64,000 nucleotides of DNA from UBA4738 sp002413305 (GCA_036847185.1 DAIUAM010000017.1:3053-67052), one strand, 5' to 3'; positions 49,029 through 58,776 are shown, counted from the first letter of the stretch. A program made the numbers and translations. Notes: generated from the letters alone by a model not told the origin.

Positions 49029-51253
49029 CGTCTGCTCCCTCGCCCGAACCCCTGCACCGGGCGCTCGGGATGACCGACGAGGAGTACGCCGCCGCCGTCG
49101 ACAAGCTCGACGGGCGAGAGCCGAACCGGACCGAGCTCGCCATGTTCGCCGCGATGTGGTCCGAACACTGCTCCTACAAGTCGAGCAAGGTGCATCTGCG
49201 GACGCTGCCCACCGAAGGGCCGCAGATCCTGGTCGGGCCGGGACAGGACGCCGGGGTTGTGGACGTCGGCGGCGGCACGGCCTGCGTGTTCAAGATCGAG
49301 TCGCACTCGCACCCCTCGGCGATCGAGCCGTACCAGGGGGCCGCCACCGGCGTCGGAGGGATCATCCGGGACATCCTGTCGATGGGGGCTCGGCCGGCCG
49401 CGCTGCTCGATCCGCTCCGGTTCGGGCCGCTCGACGACCCCCGGAACCGGTACCTGTTCTCGGGCGTGGTGGCGGGGATCGGGGGGTACGGGAACTGCAT
49501 CGGGGTTCCCACGGTGGGGGGCGAGGTGAAGTTCGCCGCCTGCCACGGCCCGAACCCGACCGTGAACGTCCTGTGCCTGGGCTTCGCCAAGGCCGACCGG
49601 GTCCAGGTCGGCCGGCGGGGCGGCGAGGGCAACGTGCTGGTCCTGATCGGAGCGGCGACGGGTCGGGACGGGATCGGCGGGGTCAGCGTGCTGGCCTCCC
49701 GAACCATCGAGGAGGACGCCCATGAGTCCAGGCCCAGCGTCCAGATCGGCGATCCGTTCGCGGAGAAGCTGCTGGTCGAAGCCTGCCTGGAGCTGGCGGA
49801 CCGCGGCCTGCTATGGGGCATCCAGGACCTGGGCGGCGCGGGGTTGACCTGCGCGATGAGCGAATCGGCCGCCCGGGCGGGTGTCGGGGCCGACCTCGAC
49901 CTGGACGCCGTCCCGCTCCGCGAACCGGGCATGGAGCCGTTCGAGATCCTGACCTCGGAGTCGCAGGAGCGGATGCTGGCCATCGTCAGGCCCGAGGACG
50001 CCGAAGCGGTGGAGGAGGTCTGCACGCGGTGGGGCCTTCGGGCCAGTCGGATCGGGAAGCTCCGGGGCGGGTCGGTGCTCGTCGTTCGCCACGGCGGCGA
50101 AGTCGTGGCCCGCCTGCCGGCCCGGGCCCTGGCCGACGAGGGGCCCGAGTACGACCGCCAGCACGAGCCGCCGTCCGGACTGGCCCGCCTGCGCGAAGAG
50201 GACCCCGCCGATGCGCCGGCGCCGGCTTCGCTGGAGGACGCCTTCCTGGAGGTGCTCGGATCGCCCGGGGTGGCCAGCATGCGGTGGGTGTACGAGCAGT
50301 ACGACTCGCTGGTGCAAGGGGGGACCGTCCTGGGACCCGGGGCCGACGCCAGCGTGATCCGCCTGGAGGGCACGATCCGGGCGGTGGCCGTCTCGACCGA
50401 CGGGAACGGCCGGTTCGCGCTCCTCGATCCCTACCTGGGCGGGGCGCATGCGGTGGCCGAGGCCGCCCGCAACGTGGCCACCGCCGGCGCCCGTCCTCTG
50501 GCGGTCACGAACTGCCTGAACTTCGGGAACCCGGAGCGCCCCGAGGTGATGTGGCAGTTCGCGGAGGCGGTCCGGGGGATGGGGGCGGCCTGCCGCGCGC
50601 TGGGCACGCCGGTCACCGGGGGCAACGTCAGCTTCTACAACGAATCCGGGGACTCCGCCGTCTACCCCACGCCGGTCGTCGGGGTGGTCGGCCTGCTCGA
50701 CGACTACCGCCTGCTGGTGCGCCACGCGTTCCCGTCCGGGGGCCTCTCGATCTATCTGCTGGGCCGGACGCTGCCCGAGCTGGGCGGATCGCAGTACGCG
50801 GACGTCCTTCTGGGGAACGTCACCGGCAAGCCGCCCGCGCTCGACCTGGACGCCGAAGCAGCCCTCCATCGCTTCCTGTACGACTGCGCGCGCCAGGACC
50901 ACCTTGCGTCGGCGCACGACTGCAGCGACGGCGGCTTGGCCATCACCCTGGCCGAGTCCGCCATCGCCGGGGGGGTCGGCTTCACGGTGGCCTCCCCCGA
51001 GCCGTCGCTCCCGGCCCACGTCGCGCTGTTCTCCGAGTCGGCCTCCCGCGTGGTGGTCACCGTTCGGCCCGGCCGGGAGTCGGAGTTCGAATCGCTGGCC
51101 GGGTTCCACTCCGTTCCCTACTCGCGACTCGGCCTGACCGGGGGCTCCCGGCTCCGGTTCGAAGGCGCCTTCGAGGTCGACCTGTCCGACGCGCTGGTCG
51201 TGTTCGAGGGCGCCATCCCCAGCCGGATGGCCGGCGAGCGGGTGGCCGGATGA
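49025..51253 (+). CDS. purL: FGAM synthase subunit PurL (small type)
   Basis: A 742-residue ATP-dependent amidoligase. MFAAMWSEHCSYKSSKVHL, IESHSHPSAIEPYQGAATG, the glycine-rich DCSDGGLAITLAES and GNVSFYNESG are the usual PurL blocks. It is the small form that needs the separate PurS and PurQ encoded just before it. Overlaps on both sides are ATGA. Confidence 0.96.
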   Translation: MTSAPSPEPLHRALGMTDEEYAAAVDKLDGREPNRTELAMFAAMWSEHCSYKSSKVHLRTLPTEGPQILVGPGQDAGVVDVGGGTACVFKIESHSHPSAIEPYQGAATGVGGIIRDILSMGARPAALLDPLRFGPLDDPRNRYLFSGVVAGIGGYGNCIGVPTVGGEVKFAACHGPNPTVNVLCLGFAKADRVQVGRRGGEGNVLVLIGAATGRDGIGGVSVLASRTIEEDAHESRPSVQIGDPFAEKLLVEACLELADRGLLWGIQDLGGAGLTCAMSESAARAGVGADLDLDAVPLREPGMEPFEILTSESQERMLAIVRPEDAEAVEEVCTRWGLRASRIGKLRGGSVLVVRHGGEVVARLPARALADEGPEYDRQHEPPSGLARLREEDPADAPAPASLEDAFLEVLGSPGVASMRWVYEQYDSLVQGGTVLGPGADASVIRLEGTIRAVAVSTDGNGRFALLDPYLGGAHAVAEAARNVATAGARPLAVTNCLNFGNPERPEVMWQFAEAVRGMGAACRALGTPVTGGNVSFYNESGDSAVYPTPVVGVVGLLDDYRLLVRHAFPSGGLSIYLLGRTLPELGGSQYADVLLGNVTGKPPALDLDAEAALHRFLYDCARQDHLASAHDCSDGGLAITLAESAIAGGVGFTVASPEPSLPAHVALFSESASRVVVTVRPGRESEFESLAGFHSVPYSRLGLTGGSRLRFEGAFEVDLSDALVVFEGAIPSRMAGERVAG

Positions 51254-52698
51254 GGGATCGCCCGGGCGCGTCGGAGGCGGGTGTTACCATCGACCTGATC
51301 GTGGGAAGCGAGAGCCCGAAGGAAGCGTGCGGCCTGTTCGGCGTGTGGGCGCCCCACGAGGAGGTCGCCAGACTGACCTTCTTCGGCCTCTTCTCGCTGC
51401 AGCATCGCGGTCAGGAATCTGCCGGGATGGCCGTCTCCGACGGCGAGCAGATCCTGGTCTACCGCGACCTCGGCCTGGTCAGCCAGGTGTTCCATGAGCG
51501 GACCCTGGCCACCCTCCAGGGCGACCTGTGCATCGGCCACACCCGGTACTCGACCACCGGCTCGACCACCTGGGACAACGCGCAGCCGGCGTTCAAGACC
51601 CACGGGACGAAGGGCCTGGCCATCGGGCACAACGGCAACCTGGTCAACACGGCCGAGCTGGCCGAGGAGGTCGGCCGGCGCGGGCCGGCAACGACCGACA
51701 GCGATCTGGTGGCCACGCTGCTGGCCCGGCATCTCGACGACGGCCTGGAGGCGGCCGGCCTGCGGGTGCTCCCCCGGCTCTCCGGCGCGTTCTGTTTCGT
51801 GATGATGGACGAACGGACCGTCTTCGCGGCCCGCGACCCCCACGGCATCCGGCCACTGTCGCTGGGTCGGCTGCCAGGGGGAGGCATCTGCGTGGCCTCC
51901 GAGACCTGCGCCCTGGACGTGGTCGGCGCCCAGTTCATCCGGGACGTCGAACCCGGCGAGCTGGTCTCCATCGACGAGCGGGGGATCCGCAGCCTCCGCT
52001 TCGCCGAATCGCCCCGCCCGGCGCTCTGCCTGTTCGAGTTCGTCTACCTCTCCCGGGCCGACTCGCGGATGTTCGGACGGAGCGTGCACGAGGTCCGCCG
52101 GGAGATGGGCCGTCGCCTGGCCGCCGAGGCGCCCGTCGACGCCGACATGGTCATCCCGGTGCCGGACACGGGGAACAGCGCCGCCCAGGGGTTCGCCCAG
52201 GCGGCCGGCATCCCCTATGGCGAGGGACTGATGAAGAACCGCTACATCGGCCGGACCTTCATCGAGCCCAGCCCGGCCCTCCGCCAGCGTGGGGTGAAGC
52301 TGAAGCTGAACCCCCTGCCGGACGCGATCCGGGGAAAGCGGCTGGTGGTGGTGGACGACTCGATCGTTCGGGGCACGACCACGCGGCAGATCGTGCAGGT
52401 CCTGCGGGAGAGCGGGGCGCGGCAGGTCCACCTGCGCATCGTCAGCCCTCCCATCCGGTGGCCCTGCTTCTACGGGATCGACATGTCCACCCGCGGGGAG
52501 CTGATCGCCGCCGGGTCCGGCGTGGAGGAGATCCGGGGCTTCGTCGGGGCCGATTCTCTGGCCTACCTCTCCCTGGACGGGCTGGTCTCGGCCACGGAGG
52601 CGCCGGCGAGCGCGTTCTGCCGGGCGTGTTTCGACGGGCAGTATCCGGTCCCCGTGGGGGAGTCCGAGCCGTCGAAGTTCGCGCTCGAGCGGTTGTGA
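51250..52698 (+). CDS. purF: Amidophosphoribosyltransferase
   Basis: The first committed step: PRPP plus glutamine to phosphoribosylamine. The 482-residue product has a 26-residue propeptide before CGLFGVWAPHEE; autocleavage would expose the catalytic Cys27. Glutaminase blocks LQHRGQESAGM and GHTRYSTTGSTTWDNAQP follow, then the PRPP loop VVVDDSIVRGTT. Cysteines in PCFYGID and CRACFDG fit the [4Fe-4S]-type enzyme of B. subtilis. It is usually feedback-inhibited by AMP and GMP. Confidence 0.96.
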   Translation: MRDRPGASEAGVTIDLIVGSESPKEACGLFGVWAPHEEVARLTFFGLFSLQHRGQESAGMAVSDGEQILVYRDLGLVSQVFHERTLATLQGDLCIGHTRYSTTGSTTWDNAQPAFKTHGTKGLAIGHNGNLVNTAELAEEVGRRGPATTDSDLVATLLARHLDDGLEAAGLRVLPRLSGAFCFVMMDERTVFAARDPHGIRPLSLGRLPGGGICVASETCALDVVGAQFIRDVEPGELVSIDERGIRSLRFAESPRPALCLFEFVYLSRADSRMFGRSVHEVRREMGRRLAAEAPVDADMVIPVPDTGNSAAQGFAQAAGIPYGEGLMKNRYIGRTFIEPSPALRQRGVKLKLNPLPDAIRGKRLVVVDDSIVRGTTTRQIVQVLRESGARQVHLRIVSPPIRWPCFYGIDMSTRGELIAAGSGVEEIRGFVGADSLAYLSLDGLVSATEAPASAFCRACFDGQYPVPVGESEPSKFALERL

Positions 52699-53777
52699 GC
52701 TCGGGACCCCAGGGGCCGGGCGCCGGCCAGGAAGCCTACCGGGAGGCCGGGGTCGACCTGGAGGCCGCGTCGGCGGCGATCGAGGCGATCCGCGACCTGG
52801 CCGGTGAGGCGGGCCGGCCCGAGGTGGTCCGCGGGGTCGGGGGGTTCGCCGGGCTCGTGGACCTGGGCGACGGCAGGGTCCTCTCGGCCTCCACCGACGG
52901 CGTCGGGACCAAGCTCGAGGTCGCCCGGCGGGCCGGCAGGCTCGACACCGTGGGGATCGACCTGGTGGCGATGTGCGCCAACGACGTGGTGTGTACCGGC
53001 GCCAGGCCCCTGTTCTTCCTGGACTACGTGGCGGTGGGGAATGTGGTCCCGTCCCGGGTCGCCGCTTTGGTGGCGGGAGTGGCCGAAGGCTGCCGCCGGG
53101 CCGGGTGCGCACTCCTGGGCGGCGAGACCGCCGAGCATCCCGGGACCATGCCGGAGGACGGGTTCGACCTGGCCGGGTTCTGCGTGGGGATCGCCAACCG
53201 GGGCGAGCTGCTGGACCCGAGCCGGGTGGAACCGGGCGATGCCCTCCTGGGGTTCCCGTCCACCGGGCTGCACGCGAACGGCTTCAGCTTGGTCCGGCGG
53301 GTCCTGCTGGAAGGCGCCGCCGCCCGGCCACTGGACGAACTCGTCCCGGTGCTCGGGCGAACCCTCGCCGACGAGCTGCTGGAGCCGACCGCGATCTACG
53401 CCCAACCGGTGCTAGCGCTGGCCGCCGAGGGACTGGCCCGGTCGGCCGCCCACATCACGGGCGGTGGGTTCGGCGAGAACGTGCCCCGGGCGCTGCCGGA
53501 GGGGCTGGCGGCCTGGATCGATCCTTCCACGTGGCACCGCGCGCCGATCTTCGACCTGGTCGCGGGGGCGGCCGGTCTGGAGGCCCGGGACCTGTTCGAT
53601 GTGTTGAACATGGGGATCGGGATGGTGGTGGTCGTGCCGGCCGACCGGGCGGTCCATGCCCGGTCGGTGGCGTCGGACGCAGGTGTGGAGGCGGTGCAGA
53701 TCGGGGAAGTAATCCAAGCAGAGAGCGGAACGGGGACCGCCTCACGGGTGAGCATCGGGTTTGCACGATCCGGGTGA
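52695..53777 (+). CDS. purM: AIR synthetase
   Basis: A 360-residue phosphoribosylformylglycinamidine cyclo-ligase: YREAGVDLEAASAAIEAI, STDGVGTKLEVA, LLGGETAEHPG, STGLHANGFSLVRRVLLE and ITGGGFGENVPR. GTG overlapping the purF stop. It is the last of the run of overlapping purine genes; purN and purH would be needed next and are not here. Confidence 0.95.
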   Translation: MSSGPQGPGAGQEAYREAGVDLEAASAAIEAIRDLAGEAGRPEVVRGVGGFAGLVDLGDGRVLSASTDGVGTKLEVARRAGRLDTVGIDLVAMCANDVVCTGARPLFFLDYVAVGNVVPSRVAALVAGVAEGCRRAGCALLGGETAEHPGTMPEDGFDLAGFCVGIANRGELLDPSRVEPGDALLGFPSTGLHANGFSLVRRVLLEGAAARPLDELVPVLGRTLADELLEPTAIYAQPVLALAAEGLARSAAHITGGGFGENVPRALPEGLAAWIDPSTWHRAPIFDLVAGAAGLEARDLFDVLNMGIGMVVVVPADRAVHARSVASDAGVEAVQIGEVIQAESGTGTASRVSIGFARSG

Positions 53778-53854
53778 GACCGGTCATCGTAGGCCCGGGC
53801 AAGGAACCTCGAGCCTGTACGCTGGCCCCTGGACAGGGAACGGAGCGGAGACTG

Positions 53855-54226
53855 ATGCCACCTCGCGTCCTCATCGTGGAGGACGAAGCGGACCTGGCCT
53901 GGGTCGAGCAGTTCAATCTGGAGACCGAGGGCTACGAAGTGCTCGTGGCACCCGAGGGGCGCTCGGCGATCGAAGCCCTGTCCTCGTTCGACCCGGACGT
54001 CCTGGTCCTGGACGTGATGCTTCCGTACGTGGACGGATGGCAGGTCCTGGCCAGGATGCGTGAGATGCCCAGTGCCCGCCGCCCCAAGGTCATCATGGTC
54101 TCCGCCGCCGCCGGGGCCAGCGACCAGGCCAAAGCCGAAGAGTATGGGGTGGGTTCGTTCCTGGCCAAGCCGTTCGACATGGAGGACCTGGTCCGGGCCG
54201 TGGGAGAGGCGCTGACGCCCGCCTGA
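53855..54226 (+). CDS. Stand-alone response-regulator receiver (CheY-like)
   Basis: A 123-residue single receiver domain: VLIVEDEADLAWVEQFNLE, phosphoacceptor in VLVLDVMLPYVDGWQ, and FLAKPFDMEDLVRAV with the conserved Lys. There is no output domain and no kinase nearby, so it must act by protein contact or in a phosphorelay. It is 77 nt past purM behind its own possible TACGCT box, so it may be a separate unit. Confidence 0.88.
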   Translation: MPPRVLIVEDEADLAWVEQFNLETEGYEVLVAPEGRSAIEALSSFDPDVLVLDVMLPYVDGWQVLARMREMPSARRPKVIMVSAAAGASDQAKAEEYGVGSFLAKPFDMEDLVRAVGEALTPA

Positions 54227-54230
54227 GCCC

Positions 54231-54440
54231 TCAGCCCCCGACGACCTTTCCGAACCGGACGCCCAGGGCCGGCACGCGGGCCAGCTCGCCGTCCTTCTTG
54301 CGGACCAGGTAGGTGTTGGCAGCTTCGTCCCAGAACTCGAAGACGCCGACGGCCTCGTTCACGTAGCCGTTCGGCAGCTCGTACTGGAACGAGACGCGCT
54401 TGCCCACGTCGGTCGGTGCCACCAGGTTCTGCCGGGCCAT
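54231..54440 (-). CDS. Small SH3-like beta-barrel protein
   Basis: A 69-residue protein (VGKRVSFQYELPNGYVNEAV, then FEFWDEAANTYLVRKKDGEL). It resembles the N-terminal SH3-like domain fused to some actinobacterial GNAT acetyltransferases, but stands alone here. Conserved length and tight packing, 36 nt after the BtuF-like gene, support a real gene. Function unknown. Confidence 0.55.
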   Translation of the reverse strand: MARQNLVAPTDVGKRVSFQYELPNGYVNEAVGVFEFWDEAANTYLVRKKDGELARVPALGVRFGKVVGG

Positions 54441-54476
54441 CGTGGTGCAGACCCTACCGCCGGCCGGCGCGCCCCG

Positions 54477-55406
54477 TCATCCGCGGACCCGGGCGATCGT
54501 GCCGCCTGGGGGCTCGGGGAACGCTTCGGGATGGATCGCCCACGCCAGGATCTCCAGGCCGTCGACCAGCCGGGGGCCGGGCCGCGAGAAGTAGGAGGTG
54601 GCTTCCACGGCGAACACCGCGCCGATGCGGGCGGCCGGGGTGCCCGCGAAGTCCGGTTGGGCGAACAGGCCCTCCGCTTCTGCTTCGGCCTCCTCGAGGT
54701 AGTAGCCGCATGGCATGAACACGATGACCTCGGGGCCGGCATCGCCGATCTGGCGCCAGGTCACCGCGCGGGACGGGGAGGGATCCGGGGGTTCGGCTTT
54801 CCCGGCCAGGAGGTTCGTGCCGCCGGCCACCTCGACCATGCCGGGGATCCAGTGTCCGGCCACGTACGGCGGGTCGCTCCACTCCAGGCAGAACGTGCGG
54901 ATCGTCGGGAGGCGAGCGGCGGCGGCCTTGATCCGGTCGATCCGGGCCCGCAGACCCGCCACCAGCTCCTCGCCGCGCGCTTGCGTCCCCGTTGCCTCCG
55001 CCACGTCGGTGATGCAGCCCAGGACCTCGTCCAGCGTGTTCGGGTCCAGGGAGAGGACCGTGGAAGAGGTGCCGAGCTCCTTGAGGGCATCTTCGACCTG
55101 GCCGCTCGGCACGGCGCACACGCGGCAGAGGTCCTGGGCGAGGATCAGGTCGGGCTGGATCTGGCGGATCAGGTCCTTGTCGAGCCGGTAGATCGATTCC
55201 TGCCGGTCCATGAACCCGGCCACCAGTCGGTCGACCTCCCCGGCGGAGAGCTGCCGGCCCTGGGGGAGCGCGCTCTCGGAGACGACCGGCTTGCGCTCCG
55301 CCTCTGGCGGGAAGTCGCAGTCGCCGGTCACCCCGTCCAGCGAGTCGCCCAGACCCAGCGCGAACACGATCTCGGTGGCCGACGGCAGCAGCGAGACGAT
55401 CCTCAC
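54477..55406 (-). CDS. BtuF-like cobalamin/metal-chelate binding protein without a signal peptide
   Basis: A 309-residue helical-backbone periplasmic-binding fold: IVSLLPSATEIVFALGLGD, VTGDCDFPPEA, IQPDLILAQDLCRVCAVP and GPEVIVFMPCGYYLEEA. This is the BtuF/COG0614 type that binds vitamin B12 or siderophores. The GTG start leads straight into the mature domain, and no signal peptide or lipobox is present, so it is probably cytoplasmic. It follows the branched-chain dehydrogenase genes by 11 nt; B12 is needed downstream for methylmalonyl-CoA mutase, which may explain the linkage (inference). Confidence 0.75.
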   Translation of the reverse strand: MRIVSLLPSATEIVFALGLGDSLDGVTGDCDFPPEAERKPVVSESALPQGRQLSAGEVDRLVAGFMDRQESIYRLDKDLIRQIQPDLILAQDLCRVCAVPSGQVEDALKELGTSSTVLSLDPNTLDEVLGCITDVAEATGTQARGEELVAGLRARIDRIKAAAARLPTIRTFCLEWSDPPYVAGHWIPGMVEVAGGTNLLAGKAEPPDPSPSRAVTWRQIGDAGPEVIVFMPCGYYLEEAEAEAEGLFAQPDFAGTPAARIGAVFAVEATSYFSRPGPRLVDGLEILAWAIHPEAFPEPPGGTIARVRG

Positions 55407-55417
55407 CGGCGCGAAGC

Positions 55418-56680
55418 CTACCGGGGGAGCGAGCCGAGCTTGAAGGGGCTCTCCAGGAAGTCTCCCAGGGCCTTCAGGGCCCGCCCGGCCTCGGCTCCGT
55501 CCATCACCCGGTGGTCGAACGAGAGCGAGAGCGTGGTTGCCGGGCGGGGTTCGACCTTCCCGTCCACGACCAGGGCCCGAGGTTCGATCACCCCCAGAGC
55601 GAGGATGGCCGCCTCGGGGTGATTGATGATCGGGGTGCCGCTCTGGCTGCCGAACGACCCGACGTTGGAGACGGTGATGGTGCTGCCCACCATGTCCTCC
55701 GGCTTCGAACGGCCGGCGCGGGCAGCTTCGGCCAGCCGGCCGATCTCCCGGTGGAGCTCGAGGATGCCCATCTCTTCGGCGCCGTGGACCACGGGGACGA
55801 CCAATCCCTGCTCGGTATCGGTGGCCACACCGACGTGGATACGGTCGTGGAGCACGATCGCGGGCTCCTCGGGGGCGAAGGTGGAGTTCAGCAGGGGATG
55901 GAGCCGGCACAGTTCGATCAGCGCCCGGACCACGATGGGGAGCGGGCTGACCTTCTGGCCCTCGTCCCGGGCGAGTTCCTCGCGGAACAGCTGGAGCCAG
56001 TGGCAGTCCACGGTGTTGAACACGGTGACGTGGGGGATCTCGCGGGCGGAGCGCGTCATCCGTTCGGCGATCAACCGCCGGGTCCCACGGACCGGGATGC
56101 GCCGGCCGGCGACGATGGTCGGAACGGCCCGAAGTGGGGCGGGAGCCTCCTCCGCCTCTTCCGGGGATCGCCGGACGACGTCTTCCCGGGTGACGCGGCC
56201 GTTCGGGCCCGTTCCCTCGACCGACGCCAGGTCGATGCCGAGCTCCTTGGCCAGCCTGCGCACGGGGGGGGTGGCCCGGACTCGGCCCCCTCCGGCAGCG
56301 TTGGCTCTTGCCGACGGCGCGGCGGGATCCCGTGCCTGCGGCTCGCCCGGGGGCTCTTCCTCCTCCACTCCATACCCGACCAGCACGGCCTGGCGCTTCG
56401 GCTTCGCCTCGGGCGGCGCGGGCGCGTTCGTTCCCTCCGCGCCCACCTCGATCGAGACCAGCGGCGCGCCGACCATCACCACGTCGCCCTCGGCGCCGTG
56501 GAGCGTCCGGACGACGCCCTCCCACGGCGAGGGGATCTCGACGACGGCCTTGGCCGTGTTCAGGTCGGCCAGCGGTTGGTTGAGCTCGACGTGGTCCCCT
56601 TCCGCGACCTTCCACGAGATGATCTCGGCGTCCTCGAGACCTTCGCCGAGGTCCGGCAGCAAGAAGTCGCGGACCGCCAT
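55418..56680 (-). CDS. Branched-chain 2-oxoacid dehydrogenase E2 (dihydrolipoyl acyltransferase)
   Basis: A 420-residue E2. The lipoyl domain (residues 1-80) starts RDFLLPDLGEGLEDAEIISW and carries the lipoylated Lys in LNTAKAVVEIPSPWEG. A Pro/Ala-rich linker follows, then an E1/E3-binding domain near 135-170 (ATPPVRRLAKELGIDLASVE, then GTGPNGRVTREDV). The catalytic domain ends with SFDHRVMDGAEAG (the H-x-x-x-D-G site). It starts one base inside the E1 beta stop. The lipoyl box is the NTAKAVVE type common in branched-chain rather than pyruvate complexes. Confidence 0.9.
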   Translation of the reverse strand: MAVRDFLLPDLGEGLEDAEIISWKVAEGDHVELNQPLADLNTAKAVVEIPSPWEGVVRTLHGAEGDVVMVGAPLVSIEVGAEGTNAPAPPEAKPKRQAVLVGYGVEEEEPPGEPQARDPAAPSARANAAGGGRVRATPPVRRLAKELGIDLASVEGTGPNGRVTREDVVRRSPEEAEEAPAPLRAVPTIVAGRRIPVRGTRRLIAERMTRSAREIPHVTVFNTVDCHWLQLFREELARDEGQKVSPLPIVVRALIELCRLHPLLNSTFAPEEPAIVLHDRIHVGVATDTEQGLVVPVVHGAEEMGILELHREIGRLAEAARAGRSKPEDMVGSTITVSNVGSFGSQSGTPIINHPEAAILALGVIEPRALVVDGKVEPRPATTLSLSFDHRVMDGAEAGRALKALGDFLESPFKLGSLPR

Positions 56681-57660
56681 CAGTACTCGATCACCCGGCG
56701 GACCGCGGCCAAGACCCGTTCGATGCTCGGCACGTAGTTCGACTCGATCGTCGCCGGCGGGTAGGGGATGTCGTAGCCGGTGACCCGCAGGACCGGGGCC
56801 TCCAGGTAGTCGAACGCGTCCTCCATCAGCCGGGCCACGACCTCGGCGCCGAACCCGAGTGTCATCGGCGCCTCGTGGACCACGACGGCCCGCCCGGTGC
56901 GCTGGACCGAAGAGGCCAGCGCGTCCAGGTCCAGTGGTACCAGCGAACGCAGGTCGACCACTTCGACCTCACCGAGCCCGTCGGCGGCCGCCCGCTCGGC
57001 CACCTGGAGGGACCGGGCCACCATCGCCCCGTAGGCGAAGATCGTGCAGTCGGACCCAGGGCGCACGGTTCGCGCCGTGCCAATCGGGAGCGCGTCGTCG
57101 TCGGACAGCGTGCCGCTCTCCTTCGACCAGTACCGGCTCTTGGGCTCGAAGAACACCACCGGGTCGGGGTCGGCGATCGACGCGCGGAGCAGCTGGTAGG
57201 CGTCGATGGCCGAGGACGGCGTCACCACCTTCAGGCCCGACGTGTGGGCGTAGTACGCCTCGGGGCTGTCGTTGTGATGCTCGGCCCCCCCGTACCCGCC
57301 GGTGTAGGGGATGCGGATGACCATGGGCATCGTGACCCGCCCTCGGGTCCGGTTCCGGAACTTCGCCACGTGGCTGATGATCTGGTCCAGCGCGGGGTAG
57401 CTGAACCCGTCGAACTGCATCTCGCCGACCGGATGCCACCCCGCCATGCACAGCCCCACCGAGACGCCCGCGATGCCCGCTTCGGCCAGCGGCGTGTCGA
57501 ACACCCGCTCGGTGCCGAACTCGCCCTGCAGCCCGTCCGTGACCCGGAAGACTCCCCCAAGCTTCCCGACGTCCTCACCCAGGATCAGCATGCGCGGGTC
57601 GTCGGTGAGCGAATCGCGGAGGGCCTGGTTCAGCGCCTTGACCATGGTCACCTCAGGCAT
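56680..57660 (-). CDS. 2-oxoacid dehydrogenase E1 beta subunit
   Basis: A 326-residue transketolase-like beta subunit: MVKALNQALRDSLTDDPRML, GEDVGKLGGVFRVTDGLQ, FDTPLAEAGIAGVSVGLCMA and MPMVIRIPYTGGYGGAEHHN. With E1 alpha it decarboxylates branched-chain 2-oxo acids on thiamine diphosphate. It overlaps the alpha gene by 8 nt and E2 by 1 nt. Confidence 0.92.
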   Translation of the reverse strand: MPEVTMVKALNQALRDSLTDDPRMLILGEDVGKLGGVFRVTDGLQGEFGTERVFDTPLAEAGIAGVSVGLCMAGWHPVGEMQFDGFSYPALDQIISHVAKFRNRTRGRVTMPMVIRIPYTGGYGGAEHHNDSPEAYYAHTSGLKVVTPSSAIDAYQLLRASIADPDPVVFFEPKSRYWSKESGTLSDDDALPIGTARTVRPGSDCTIFAYGAMVARSLQVAERAAADGLGEVEVVDLRSLVPLDLDALASSVQRTGRAVVVHEAPMTLGFGAEVVARLMEDAFDYLEAPVLRVTGYDIPYPPATIESNYVPSIERVLAAVRRVIEY

Positions 57661-58759
57661 CGCGCGCTCCCTCCGAGGGCGCCCCGAACCGAAGGGCCTC
57701 GTCGCGTTGACGCGCCAGGTGCTGGGGGAGGTCGCCGGCGAACACCCATTCGAACATCTCGCGCACCGGACGCGGCTCGGAGCCGATCACGCCGGCTCGC
57801 AGGTGGGCGGCGAACTCCCGCGCCTCGGCCTCGACCTGTTCGTAGAACGCGTCGTCGGCGTGGCCGGAGGCGGAGAGCCAGTTCTGGTAGCGGTCCACCG
57901 GGTCGAGCGCCTTCCACCGTTCGACCTCCTCGTCCGGACGGTAGCGCGAGGCGTCGTCGGCGGTGGAGTGTGCGCCGATCCGGTACGTGACGGCCTCGAT
58001 CAGCGTGGGCAGCCCCTCCTCGCGGGCCCGGGCCGCGGCCTCGCGCACGGCGACGTAGACGGCCAGCACGTCGTTGCCGTCGACCCGCACGCCGGGGAAC
58101 CCGTAGGCTTCGGCCTTCCTCCAGATGGGGGCGACCGTCTGGGCGGCGAGCGGCACGCTGATCGCCCACTGGTTGTTCTGGCAGAAGAAGACCACCGGCG
58201 CCCGGAACACGGCGGCGAAGTTGCAACCCTCGTGGAAGTCACCCTCGGAGGTCGCGCCGTCGCCGAAGTAAGCCAGCGTGGCCACCGGGTGCCCGTCGAG
58301 CTTCGCGCCCATGGCGTATCCGACCGCGTGCAGGATCTGCGAGGCGACCGGCACGGTCACGTAGCCGAACCCGTGTGCCGGCCCGTCATACGTCCCTCCG
58401 TGCCACGTGGCACGGTAGAAGTGCAGGTACTCGACCAGGTCGACGCCCCGCACCACCGCGGCGCCCAACTCCCGGTACGACGGGAAGAGCCAATCCGAGC
58501 GCTCCATGGCGAAGGCGCTCCCCACCTGCGCGGCCTCCTGCCCGACCAGCGGCGGGTAGACGGCCAGTTCGCCCTGCCGCTGCAGCGCGGTGGCTTCGAG
58601 GTCGGCCCGCCGGACCAGCGCCATCAGGCGATACAGCTCCCGGAGCCCCTCCTCCTTCAGTCCCAGCGTGGAGAGGTCGGGTTCGGGTTCGCCGTCCCGG
58701 GGGATGACCCGAAGGAGACCCTGACGTTCGCCGTCGAGCGACGTGGGGGTGGTGGTCAT
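57653..58759 (-). CDS. 2-oxoacid dehydrogenase E1 alpha subunit
   Basis: A 368-residue ThDP-binding subunit: PPLVGQEAAQVGSAFAME, FPSYRELGAAVVRG, AYFGDGATSEGDFHEGCNFA (ThDP motif GDG to CNFA) and the loop YRIGAHSTADDASRYR typical of branched-chain substrates. Start at ATG 58759, 17 nt after the dehydrogenase gene, with a weak ribosome site. The genes dehydrogenase-E1a-E1b-E2 form a unit for degrading valine, leucine and isoleucine or for making branched fatty acid primers. No E3 gene is here. Confidence 0.92.
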   Translation of the reverse strand: MTTTPTSLDGERQGLLRVIPRDGEPEPDLSTLGLKEEGLRELYRLMALVRRADLEATALQRQGELAVYPPLVGQEAAQVGSAFAMERSDWLFPSYRELGAAVVRGVDLVEYLHFYRATWHGGTYDGPAHGFGYVTVPVASQILHAVGYAMGAKLDGHPVATLAYFGDGATSEGDFHEGCNFAAVFRAPVVFFCQNNQWAISVPLAAQTVAPIWRKAEAYGFPGVRVDGNDVLAVYVAVREAAARAREEGLPTLIEAVTYRIGAHSTADDASRYRPDEEVERWKALDPVDRYQNWLSASGHADDAFYEQVEAEAREFAAHLRAGVIGSEPRPVREMFEWVFAGDLPQHLARQRDEALRFGAPSEGARDA

Positions 58760-58776
58760 ACGGCGGCCACGCCGGG

